Source of the DNA: Naganishia liquefaciens
Lineage: Eukaryota > Basidiomycota > Tremellomycetes > Filobasidiales > Filobasidiaceae
Reading direction: 5' to 3'
Assembly (NCBI GenBank): GCA_013423385.1
Contig: BLZA01000007.1
Location: 1,097,956 to 1,161,955, forward strand
Length of the DNA: 64,000 nucleotides
Every line of letters begins with the position of its first letter. Position 1 is the first letter of the stretch. Shown in pieces: positions 1-10,004 of this stretch. A program made the position numbers and the translations under genes. The notes below the pieces were generated by a model that was given only the letters and a program-made list of their open reading frames with translations, made no database searches and had not been told where the DNA came from.

Positions 1-751
1 GAGCGGGAATCTGGACCGGCTGTCGTTGGATTTGCGGTTGCGATTGAGCGGGTTGAGGCTGAGCGACCGGGTAACCCGCTGGATTGTATGCGAGATGGGG
101 TTGAGCCTGGGCAGGACGCTGGAATCCTTGGGGAGGTCCTTGAGGCTGAGCGTCGGCAAAGATCCTAACAAGGCGGCGAATGGGTGGCGGTTCAGCACAA
201 AGGACGCACACGGCGAAAAGCGCAAGTAGAAAGACTCACGAATCCATCAAGTCCCTGACGAAAATCCTCTGTCGTGCTTCCTCCCTTCTGCGCTCAATCT
301 CGGCGAGCCTCGCCCTTTCGGCCCTCTGCCTCGCCACCTCTTGCGCATGTGCAATCGCCCTCGCCCGCTCCACATACTGCCTCTGCCGTTCCCGCTGCTG
401 TCGTTCGGCCTCTTGCTGAGCTTGCGCCTGGAGAAGAGACGCAATCACGCGTCGCTGGTGGTATTCCCTGTGCTGGGCCTCTTCGAGTGCGGCGAGTCGG
501 GCGAGACGACGTTGTTTTTCGAGTTCGAGTTCGCGTGCGCGGAGGGCGTCGAGACGGGCTTGGGCGTAGAGGTGGGCGAGAGCGGAGGCTTCGGCTGAGG
601 CGTAGGCTTGTGGGTGCGGGATGTAGGTGTCGTGGTCGTCGTCGTCGTCCGTAGTGGCGATGGTAAAGGGGACGACGGGGCGACGTCGGGTGGCGTCCGG
701 AGAGGGCGCGCGGTAGTAGGACGTCGGCTGGTAGAATGAAGCTGGGAACAT
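1..751 (-). CDS. Coiled-coil, BAG-like paralogue, C-terminal part outside the window
   Basis: The start codon is at 751-749. Exon 1 runs 751-240 and exon 2 starts at 164 and leaves the window at base 1, so the gene is partial. The donor (GTGAGT) and the acceptor (TTAG) keep the frame, whereas reading through exon 1 meets a stop at 236-238. Residues 1-60 begin MFPASFYQP and include an acidic DDDDD run. Residues 60-170 are a long Arg/Glu/Gln/Ala-rich helix, probably coiled coil. Exon 2 is Pro/Gln-rich. The intact gene on the other side of the promoter begins MFHPAFHHP and has the same order (short leader, R/E/Q-rich helix), so I infer a paralogue whose BAG domain, if present, lies left of the window. 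A TATATA sits about 85 bp upstream. Function is inferred from the neighbour only. Confidence 0.6.
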
Positions 752-1313
752 GGCGGCGGTGTGCTGCGGTGTGGTGTGGTGTGGTGATGAGTGAGATGAG
801 ATGAAAAGGGCAAGAGGGACCTGCGGTGGTGTGTTATATAACGCTGGTCCGTCATCCCCCCCCTGTGCCCGCTGACGCAGGAGAGGATGCGTGATGACTC
901 ATGCGCGCTCCTTCGAGAACGCTCCTGTCTCACGTGCCACTTGCTTCCGCGTCTTTCCCGCGCTTTCGAGCAGCTGCATGCAGGTGCCCCGGCCTCCACT
1001 TTCGCGAGATGCTTCCTGAAGAATGCCCCGGATGAGAACCCGTGCTGAATGTTCGGGCATGTGGGTGGCCATCCAATTCCCTCCATTTCGAGCGAGCATC
1101 CTTCCATGATCGACGAGCAAGCGTCGGTCGGGATTCCCAAGCGTTCAAAGAGTCGTATTGATAAGATACCACTTGTCGGACTGTTTGCGATAGAGTAGGC
1201 GATATATACCTTGTATATATATATCTATCCATCTATCTATCTATCTATAGTCTCCCCGTATCGTTCCAGTCCTGCCATTGCTGAATCCCCACATCGACGC
1301 AACCTTGACCGAC
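752..1313. promoter_or_regulatory. Shared divergent promoter with heat-shock elements
   Basis: This 562-bp region separates the two head-to-head BAG-like genes. It holds a TTATATAAC TATA-like site at about 834-842 serving the leftward gene. Three inverted heat-shock-factor dimers are visible: TTCGAGAA at 912-919, TTCCTGAA at 1013-1020 followed directly by GAA, and GAATGTTC at 1047-1054. TTCnnGAA and GAAnnTTC are the known Hsf1 dimer arrangements, and BAG proteins are Hsp70 partners, so heat or proteotoxic stress induction of both genes is a reasonable inference. Confidence 0.5.
1213..1250. repeat. TATC-type microsatellite
   Basis: A TA run passes into about six near-perfect 4-bp CTAT units, 65-100 bp upstream of the BAG gene start. 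It probably varies in length between isolates. Confidence 0.8.
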
Positions 1314-2514
1314 ATGTTTCATCCAGCCTTCCACCATCCCTCATTCCGCCCCTCCTCCCGCACGAACGACCATCATCATCATTCACATGGCCGCCCATCC
1401 ACAAGTCTCCCCTTGATCACACTCCGATACCCGGAATCCTACCCGCGCCAACGCGATCAACAAGTTTGTGCAGCAGCACGACACGAAGCCGATATTATAT
1501 GGCGTCAACGGGAACGACAACAGGCGATTCGGCAGCAGCGGGAAGAAGCACGTCGTCAGCGGGCACGGGAAGAGGCTGTGGCGGAGTGGTACCGTGCTCA
1601 AAGAGAGGTGGCGAGGCGGAGGGCGGGGCAAGAGGAAAGAATGCGTAGGGCGCGGGTGGAGCGTGTGGAGCTTGATGCGTGGATGAATGAGTAGGTCATG
1701 GATCTCGTGGCGCAAGCCGTCTTGAGCATGTTCGAGGTTGTTGACGAATCGTGCGTGTTGCCATAGACTGTTTAGTGATATCACTCGTTCGCCACATCAA
1801 GAGACCCCTCGATACTCGGATACGGAAGCGATCCATACTCGGGCGTTTTCTGATTCCGAGTCCGAGATGGAGGAAGAGGAACAAGATGAGGAAACGGCGA
1901 TGGACGGGCTGTTGGATTCGCGAGTCGCCTTTGCCACCTTTTATCGTGATCGTAGCGTGGCGGACACTAAGTCGAGGTCGCGTAGGTTCCTGCATAGCTT
2001 TGGACTACAACGGGATCGGACCGTCCAAACGGAAAGCTTCGAATCACCGTCGCAACCCGAGCCATCCATTGTCCAGCAATCAATTGACGACAAGGATACC
2101 CACGCCAGCAAAGGGGACCACCCGCACGCGGAACCCTTCACGGCCATCGAACGCGCCTACACCGCACACGCCGCCCGCGTCACACGGCTCGAAACGCTCG
2201 AACGCCTGCACGACGCCCTCGGCTCGCTCATCAAAAGCTTCACGTTCCCGCGCGAGCTAGACTTTGCGCGGCCTCCCACCAAGGGGGAAGCAGGTGTTGT
2301 CCCCGACTTGGCGTATACGCGTCGTAATGTGGGGTTCCGGGAGCATGAGCAGGCGCTGTTGCGGTTGCTGAGTGAGGCGGATGCGGTGAGCAGTGAGGGG
2401 GATGAAGAGGTGAGGGTGAAGAGAAAGGAGTTTGTCGAGGCGGTGCAGCACGAGTTGGAGCTGTTGGAGGAGGGGAGGTTGAGAGTTTGGCAGGGTCAGA
2501 TGGCAGGGGTTTAG
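1314..2514 (+). CDS. BAG-domain protein, probable Hsp70 nucleotide-exchange cofactor
   Basis: Two exons (1314-1690 and 1767-2514) give 374 aa; the GTAGGT donor and ATAG acceptor restore the frame (GA|A, Glu). The N-terminus is His/Pro/Ser-rich, with an HHHHSH run. Residues 60-125 are an Arg/Gln/Glu-rich helix. A Ser/Glu-rich acidic linker follows (about 150-165, SDSESEMEEEEQDEE). The last 130 residues look like a fungal BAG domain: IERAYTAHAARVTRLETL, then the SFTFPRELDFA block, then HEQALLRLLSEAD and a charged final helix. BAG domains bind the Hsp70 ATPase domain and release nucleotide. The protein is expected to be cytosolic, since no signal or membrane segment is seen. Heat-shock elements in the upstream promoter fit that role. 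The family call rests on pattern recognition, not on a search. Confidence 0.65.
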
Positions 2515-3038
2515 CTATCGGTGGCGGGGATGCGAGTCTCGAGTCGCGCTCGTGCTGAATGCTTATATTCGTGTACAGTATACCTGTTTTGTCCCAGCGA
2601 ATTGAAAAGCTTGGGTTTACCCGAAGATGAGCATGACAAGGCCAATCTCAGCAAAGTCTTTTCTTTATCTGTATAGAGGCATTATCGACCGCAGGACCGC
2701 ATCTCGCGCAGCGGTCTCACAAAACCCAAAAGGAGCCGTTCTCGTCCCTCGACTGCCGGAGCATCGCCTCTGAGTATCGACGTAGAGATCGCGTCCAAGC
2801 GATACGGGCTGCCCGCTCGCTAGGTCGTCGACGGAAATCCTCCGCTCTTACTGACCGACAGCCTTGCCTTGCCTCCTGGAACGCCAATAGGATCATTTGG
2901 CTGCATGGGCTATCATGCGGTCAAGATTGCAACGCGGCAACATTCCGAGTATCAGGATCGCAGACGTGCTAGCCATGTCATGATGGTCATCTCGCTCGCA
3001 GCTATCTCGCCTTGACTAAACGCGCTGGCACAACTACC
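2515..3038. other. Intergenic region between convergent genes
   Basis: Lies between the stop codons of the BAG gene (+) and CFT1 (-). I see no convincing coding exon, only presumed 3' untranslated sequence for both genes. Confidence 0.6.
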
Positions 3039-6000
3039 TCACCAGGTAAACGCCAAGTCTGCCAAATCGTTGATGATGGTTTCCCGATTGGTGCCGATCG
3101 GTGCTACCAAATCCCTCTGCTTGTTTGTCGGCAACTCGATAAATGTCTGAAGTAGGAAACCATCGAGGATGCCCTTGTTGAGTGCACGCGCTTGATACCG
3201 GTTGGCGACGTGTCTGTAACGAAACGATAAGTGACTGCGACACCGCATCGCGCGAAATCTCGCACCTAAAGGCTTTTGGGTTGAGTCCAGCGGCATGCTG
3301 GACACTTCTCGTCAGTTGGCCTTGCAGTAGCTGAAGCCGCTTGAATCTGGCAGCCTTTAGCGGGACCAGCGTCGAGATTCCTCCCAATGCGTCGGCTGTG
3401 ACAACAGGATCAGTATCGCTAGCAAATCCTGGTCCGGGGATAGCTCACCGTAGAGTATCTGCGTCTGCGGCGATATGCGATCCTCGGCGGTCTTTCTTCT
3501 CGCCACCATCAAGCTCTTGACCGTAGGTTGACCGAGATGGTACTCGGTTCGCCGAATAAGCTTGGCAACTTCGTTGGCCGACGAGTCTGGATCCGACACA
3601 AAGGTTAGCTCGAGTGGGCTTTCGATACAACGGACGTACGCTGAGTATCAAACTCGAGGAGCCGGAGATCCCCTTGATCATCTGCCGCACTAAAAGTCAT
3701 GCTGCCCTCGGAAGCCAGAAAGTCGACAGAGACGATGGAGGCATCGTAAAAGTCTTTGGCAATAACGTCCAGCTTGAATGGTGATTCCTGGATAAAGTTT
3801 GGTGAGGATCCCGCAGCGCACAGCCATGCGCCGAAACGTACCTGGAAAACCGCCAGCCAGACACTCTTTACCATGTCTCCGATGAGCAGCAGATTCTTGA
3901 ACGTTTTCAGGCTAGTGATGTAAGGCGGCACGTCAAGAAAGGCGACGGGGACTAGGTGATCCTCCTTGTCGAGTGCTTTGACGTAGATCTATTCCGAGGT
4001 TGAGTTGCCGCACGTCCACCACTTTCTGGACATACCTTTTGACCCATCGCTTGAACGATATACTTGCCGATATTCGCCAACGCACTGACAGGTCCTTTGC
4101 CCTCTTCCGTGCAAATCAACCTCAATCGCCATTCCCCGCGAATGTCATCGGCGCCAACGACCTCGACAATCTCAAAGACATAGGTCTGGCGCGCGAGAGT
4201 GAGACTCGTATATGCTGCTGCTGGCGCGGCACTTACGTTGCCCTTGCTTGACATGTCTTCGCCACGATTAATGCTGGTGCCGACCAGCAAGAACTTTTTC
4301 AGGCCGGCTTCGGTACTGGTGGCTTCGAGCGTCATGTACTCCATGCAAAGAACAACCTCGTTCTCGTCAAACTCGTAGCTGCAAAGGCAAGACGTCAATG
4401 ACAGCAGATATGGGAATGCAAAAGATCGTACCCGTCAGTCGCTGTCCAGGTATATGGATTGATGAGCTCTATATTTGACCGTTCAATAAGCGCCGGTGTA
4501 AGATTTGGTGCTGCAAGGGACTAGCGATCAGGACAGACTCGCGGATTCAGAAGGTTCGACGTACCGTCGGGGCCAGGGATGAGTTCACACTCGTCACTGT
4601 ATAGCTGATAAGGCACCGAGATGGCAGACGCGCCCACGTAATGGCTCGATCTCGTGTCGTACTTGAGATGCGTGTATGTCCGCTCGAGTTGTTTTCGCCG
4701 TGTACGTGTGGTATCCTGCGCATCGGGGGCTTTCAATGTGAAAAGTATCGCCTGGCAACGATAAGCTTGAGAAGCCTGACGAGGATCGAGCTAACTAACC
4801 TCGTTCGCAACCATCAATAGCTGATGCGTTCCATCTACTTCGAGATGCGCCAGAGATGTTATAGGTTCGGTCCAATTGCTGCATAAAAGACCGTCAAGGC
4901 GGTCTTCGTAGACAAACAACGGGTGACTACCAGTCAGGCCCAGCGTATGCTGATTGCCAAGCGTAATCGACTGTAAAGTACGTGGTATGCGTGGTCGACC
5001 GAGAATCTTGGTCGACGTTTTGCGGAACCGCACGGGCAAGGATCTGCTGCCATTTTCAACGGAACCGGATCTCGGTTGTGTTTCATAAATAACCAATGTG
5101 TCGGAAGAATACAGGACCTGCGGCTGGAATATTAGCTTGCGTAGTCCCGCAGCGAATGATTACGCACCGAAAGATATGGGCGCGATACCCCTTGCTCCCC
5201 AATGTTGGCCAGGCAGATCTGCTCGACGTGTATCTCGTCTTGTGGCTCTTCCTCTTTTTCTACACGTCCACTCGTGTCCATCTGATGGCTTTCTGATAGG
5301 TTTTCGACACCGTCGTCGATCAGCACTTGGTCCGCGTTCCCAAGGCCGTTGCTACGAAAGACCAACTCCATTCCAGGTATACAGCGTATCTACCAAAATG
5401 ATATTAGACAGACCCTGCCGTGCAGCACCTCGACGACGAACCTCGAGATCACCGGCCCTGTTGGCCAGGAGGAGCCACTGCGATGGATCCGCCCGCTCCG
5501 AGGCTGCATTGCTCCAAGTCTGCCAGGCTGCAAATGGCTCCGATGCTCCGCTGACCAGCTGTGCTGCCGTCCATGGTCGAGCCTTTGAAAAGCGTCAAAT
5601 TTAAGCGATTCCAACTGAGAATGCAGCTTACAGTATTCATCTCCACGTTCTCGACATTGAATCGTATCCCATCATCGGCTTGCACTAGGTGCAGCAGCCT
5701 GATGTTGCCGCTGCTTAGCCGCAGAAGAATAATCTCCTCCAACACCGACGCATCGACAATGAAATCCGTCTTTGCCTCGGCCTCGACGGCGTCGAGCTGG
5801 TACTCTTGTACCGACATGCCCTCTATTCTCGATTAGCTACCACATCGCGCAAGCAGCAAAGAGGCTCACCCGAATTCAATAGGCTTACTGAGCGTGGGCC
5901 AACTCTTGCGCAAGTCGCGCCGATGCAACGCCCCGCCGAGACGGTCTCGCCCTCCATCGTCAGCAAGACTTCCTGCAATTCACCCGTCGCCGAGTCTATC

Positions 6001-9000
6001 GCCCAAAGCTATCGGCACAACATCAGCGCAATCCCATTCTCAGCAGGTTTCTTGCTCACATAAGTTGACGCCGGTTCCTCTGCGTCGGCGCTTGTCACCT
6101 GCACGAGCCGAGATACCTTGTCTGATGGCTGATCGGCCTCTTCGGACGGGACGTCTAGCGTAAATGCCCAAACCCGGGATGACCCGTTTAATTCTTGATA
6201 CTTGCGCTTTCGTTTCAACGGAAGGCGGGGCTGGAGAATTCCCAAGTCTCAGAACGAGCTATGGCCGGGTATGGCTCGGCGTACCTTTATCAGGTTGACC
6301 ATCGAGGGCGCCCTGCCACAACCCTGCAGAATCGCCAATTCAGCCTCCCGCGGAGCAGGCAAGGCCTACGCTAGTCAGATCAACGCCTGAATGACTTTGC
6401 ACAACGCTCACGCCTGATTGCCTCGCCAACGGATCCTCGGGAGTCACTGCAAACGTCATGTCGGAAACGTATCCGATCCCCGGCACCGTGTCGGCCACAT
6501 CGAGGTGGGCCTGCAAGGGTTGCCGGTCGATCATGGTCAATTCGGATCTAATCACCGAGTCTCCGTACAGATCTGAACAAGAGTGTGGACTATTGGTGGA
6601 TTGGACATGAATATGATAAGGGAAAACATTGACATACCATCGTCTAGATCTACATCCATCTCATCCTTGCCCGCGTCGGGCTCGTGTTTCTGTCTTTGCT
6701 CCTCGGCTACCATACGGACGGAAACGAGATGCGAATCTCCGACAGCCGCAGCCGCAAAGAATCCGTTCTGCGCGGACCCCTCGGCGTCTGTCCATGAGAC
6801 GGGACAGACACTGCTGGGCTGATTCAATCCGACCTCCAACGCAAGCTCCTTCTCCAGGGATTCCTCCCCGCGTAGGGCGACAAGATCAATCCGCACGACC
6901 GAACGTCCCTCTACTTGCAGACGTGCCTGCACCACTCGTCCATCCCTGAGTAAGACCAAGAAATTCCCTTGTTCTGCCCACACGATATGCGATCCGTCCA
7001 ACTCGAGCAGACATTCTTCCCTTTTCTGCGTCGGAGTCAGCTTGCTAACGAATTTGAACCATCCATTCGTGCTCGTCGTAATGAATTTACCACTCTGATC
7101 GATGTGAATGAGCGCCGTCGCCGTGACGAGCAAAAGACCACCGATATCGTGTGGGCAAGGCACGAGATACTGCGCGTCGTACGGCAGCCCAACGGTGCTG
7201 CTGATTAGCGGGTACGTCTGTGAGAGCGGATCCAGCGTCCGGATCTCGAGGTGAAACGTATCCCTCGGGCTGGATGATCTGCCCGTTGCGGTCGGCAGAG
7301 GCTGAAACAGGATCGCAAGTGTGGGATTATTGAAGCCGGGAAGAAAGACGAGATCTTTGACATTTCGAAGCGTTGGCGAGAGGTCGGGGAGGGAGAGGAT
7401 GAAACTCGGCATGTAGGGTACGTCGCTGTGGAGCGGTTAGCACAGGTACGGGATACGCCGAATGCCTCGACTTGCCGCGCGCTCGAATGGTCCAAGCCTT
7501 CAAACTCTTCGAAATCCTGGACAAGTGGAATCATGGCCAACGCATCATTCGGCAGCAGCTGCACAATGAGCTTGCTATTGGGATCCGTTCTCAAGATCGA
7601 GACAAAGTCTTCCGGGTTGGCGTAGAGCTGGGCGGGTTTAGCATGCGTCGGGAAAACAAGGTGGGCGACGTACGACTTGTGGCGCTCGTTCAAACGTATG
7701 GAGGGAGACTGTAGATATTTCGCCGTGCATCCATTCGAGGAGTGCGAGCTGTAGGGGCAGATTTAGCAAATACTGCCGGACAAGGGGCAAGGGAGACGAG
7801 GAAGCTTTGCGACATCAGGATACTCCAAGTTTTCTGCTCTGAAGCGCGAGATGCGAGAAGAAAACGATCACTATAGCAAGATGATTGCGATAGCGGACGC
7901 CGAGAGAGCCATATCTCACAGCCCGCGACGGCTTTTGATCCTGGCCACTATGGCATTCCCCCGAAACCTGCGCAGTTCCAAGCCTTCCCCTTGGCGTCCT
8001 TTTTCGACGCCGCCTCCATCAGCTTGAGGTTCCGCTTTGATTGCATTCCTGCTAACCCATTCACAGGGAAATTCACCGCTTGTTCATGCTGCATGCGTGC
8101 ACAGGAAGGGATCTTTCAACCTCCAAAGCGGTTGTTTCCGCGTTCTCGCAAGAGCTGTGTTTCTGTTCACTCTGTATGTCTTGTTGGCAGTCTCGTGAGA
8201 TGCCGCAAGTGTCGTCTTCTCGCGTCCGAGAGGGGACCTTTGTATGACTTGCACCTGGTATGGAATTATTCTCGACCGTCGCGTGTCGTCTTCTCGCGTC
8301 CGAGAGGGGACCTTTGTATGACTTGCACCTGGTATGGAATTATTCTCGACCGTCGCGTGTCGTCTTGACGAGTCGTACGAAGCAAGTGCTCTGATATTTC
8401 GCACCGCACGGCTGCCGTCCTCCTGTTGTCCCACATGTCGAAGAGACCTTGCCTTGGCTCGTAGCTGTACTCTTTAGTCTACGGAGCGCTCCATTCCGCG
8501 ACAAGCTGATTTGCGCTTGAGCGGCGGCCAGGCCATCCTGCGTCGGCCTTGAGAATGGCGTGTGACTGGTTCGACGAAGCGCCGAGGTTCGCGCCGGACG
8601 CTGTAAAGGCTCCGGTGAGGATGGTCCTCGATCGAACATGCGCCGAGTATCGGTCTGATGTGTTGCCAAGTCGAAGAAATGCTCCTATCAAAGCCTTTTC
8701 GATAGGAGGCAGCACTCTTGCTTCTTTCCGGCTGCTCCGGAATGATTCTCGCTCGATGGAATGATTCGCGCAGCATATGACTGCCGCTCGGTCACTAAGC
8801 GACGCCTCGGAGACTGACGGCCTGCCGCGCGGGTCGGTTCGATGGCGAGTGAGAATTTCGTTCTCGCTCCGCCCAATAGGAGGTATCCTTGATCCGCTCG
8901 TTGGGAGATATTCTCGCTCCGCTTCACGGGAGGTACTCCCGCTTCGCTCGTCAGAGGATTTTTCGCTCCTTTCGACAGGAGGCGCTAGGTGTCCTTGATC

Positions 9001-9479
9001 CGCTCAATAGGAGGCGCTCTCGCTCCGCTCGATAGGAGGTACTCTCGCTCCGCTCGAGGTATTCTCGGCCGTCCTACGACGGCCTCGGGGATGCTTGCCT
9101 GCGGCGCTGATAATCTCGCTCCCTTCGGTCGCTCGAGGGTATCCTCGCTCCCTCCGGTCGCTCGGAGGGGTTTTCGCCGTCGTCGCTCCCCTTCGTCGCT
9201 TCGCTCCTCGAGTCGCTCCTCGGCTCGGCTCACCTTTCCCCCAAACCCCACCACGACCCTCTCCCCTCCTTCCCCCTTTACCCTCGCCAACCCCTCGACC
9301 TCTCCCCCCCACACCTGATCATACACCCTCCTCAACCCTTTCCCCGCGACCTCGTACACCCTCACGCGCTGTCCGCCCGCGACGACAATGCTCGGACACT
9401 CTTGCGATGAGAACCGCGAGAGCGCGAGCACATGGGTGATTCCGGATTGCCGGATGAGCGGTGCGTGGATGGCTTGCAT
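3039..9479 (-). CDS. CFT1: CFT1/CPSF160, cleavage and polyadenylation factor large subunit
   Basis: A many-exon gene from ATG 9479 to TGA 3041-3039. CPSF160/Cft1 is the scaffold of the mRNA 3'-end processing factor that recognises the AAUAAA signal in the nucleus. Exon 1 (9479-9234) encodes 82 aa with the family N-terminus (IVVAGGQRVRVYEV, a beta-propeller strand). Exon 2 (from 7748) reads LALLEW...STVSLHTFERAPQ and the next exon LYANPEDF...LLPNDALAMIPL, the conserved MMS1-type N-terminal propeller sequence. Further blocks are at 7412-6552, about 6245-4400 and about 3931-3039. The C-terminus ends in the CPSF-A block (YITSLKTFKNLLLIGDMVKS, YHLGQPTVKSLMV, INDLADLAFTW). The first intron is 1,485 nt, far longer than any other here. 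Internal splice sites downstream of exon 3 are not all resolved. Confidence 0.85.
8209..8366. repeat. Perfect 74-bp tandem duplication
   Basis: The unit starting GTGTCGTCTTCTCGCGTCC at 8209 is repeated without visible change from 8283, and a third copy starts at 8357 and breaks off after about 10 bases. Perfect identity suggests a recent duplication inside the CFT1 intron. Confidence 0.9.
8850..9220. repeat. Degenerate CTCGCTCCGCTCGATAGGAG array
   Basis: About a dozen imperfect units carry the core CTCGCTCCGCTC followed by RATAGGAGGTA or variants, spaced about 25-35 bp. They grade rightward into CTCGCTCCCTTCGGTCGCTC-like units next to the CFT1 donor site. Strong pyrimidine/purine strand bias. 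No coding signal. Confidence 0.75.
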
Positions 9480-10004
9480 CCTTGCCTTGTGACGCAGGCA
9501 GGCAGACCGTGCGCTGGTGAACGAGAAGAAGCTGCTGCCACCGACCCGACTTGTCGCTGCACGTCTCCTCCCCGCTGCTTAGGTAATCCAATTTCGCCCA
9601 GCGTGGGAACCGCCCTTCCTCCTGCCCCTCGGTGCGCCCGCTCCCCTCCCGGCGCGAAATAATTTTTCCCCTTGCCGCTGCCAGACGCAGCGAGGCGGGG
9701 AGGGGCGGGAATATAACAACCCCTCGAGCGATTCCCGCCACTGCGAAAACGTACGCCCTGCCCCTTCAAGCTAGTGGTTCATCCCTCGCCCACAACAACA
9801 CATTTCCCCCTTGTACCTATTACCCCCTTCCTTCCTTTCGAGTGTATCTATTCCCGATACGCTGTAAAAAACACAACCACGACACATCTGCGTCACAAAA
9901 CGATCAAAAACGAAAACCGAATCAAAACGTGAGTATGATCCCTCGCTCCCATCCCATCGGCAGCACACGACGGCTGACGCTCGTCTGCCCGCCCTCCTTT
10001 AGAC
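9480..10004. promoter_or_regulatory. Divergent promoter CFT1 / eEF3, with a 5'UTR intron
   Basis: Separates the divergent starts of CFT1 (9479) and eEF3 (10005). A GTGAGT at 9929 and a CTTTAG at about 9997-10002 define a probable 5'UTR intron ending two bases before the eEF3 ATG, a common arrangement in highly expressed fungal translation genes. GGGAATATAACAAC near 9708 is a possible TATA-like site. Confidence 0.45.

Larger units (their letters stand above)
7749..9233 (-). other. Oversized first intron of CFT1, filled with decayed repeats
   Basis: Donor GTGAGC (9233-9228) and acceptor CTACAG (ending 7749) join FGGK to LALLEW in phase, matching the conserved CPSF160 order. The open frame that runs past the donor to about 8985 is low-complexity Arg/Glu-rich read-through with no family resemblance. 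Inside are a perfect 74-bp tandem duplication (8209-8366) and a degenerate repeat array (about 8850-9220). Confidence 0.7.

Noticed and set aside
236-240. Natural end of the left gene at the TGA at 238-236
   Set aside because: The TGA lies inside a perfect GTGAGT donor, and an in-phase exon starts at 164.
8985-9233. Continuation of CFT1 exon 1 as a coding region
   Set aside because: Low-complexity Arg/Glu product; splicing at 9234 to 7748 restores the conserved FGGK-LALLEW order.
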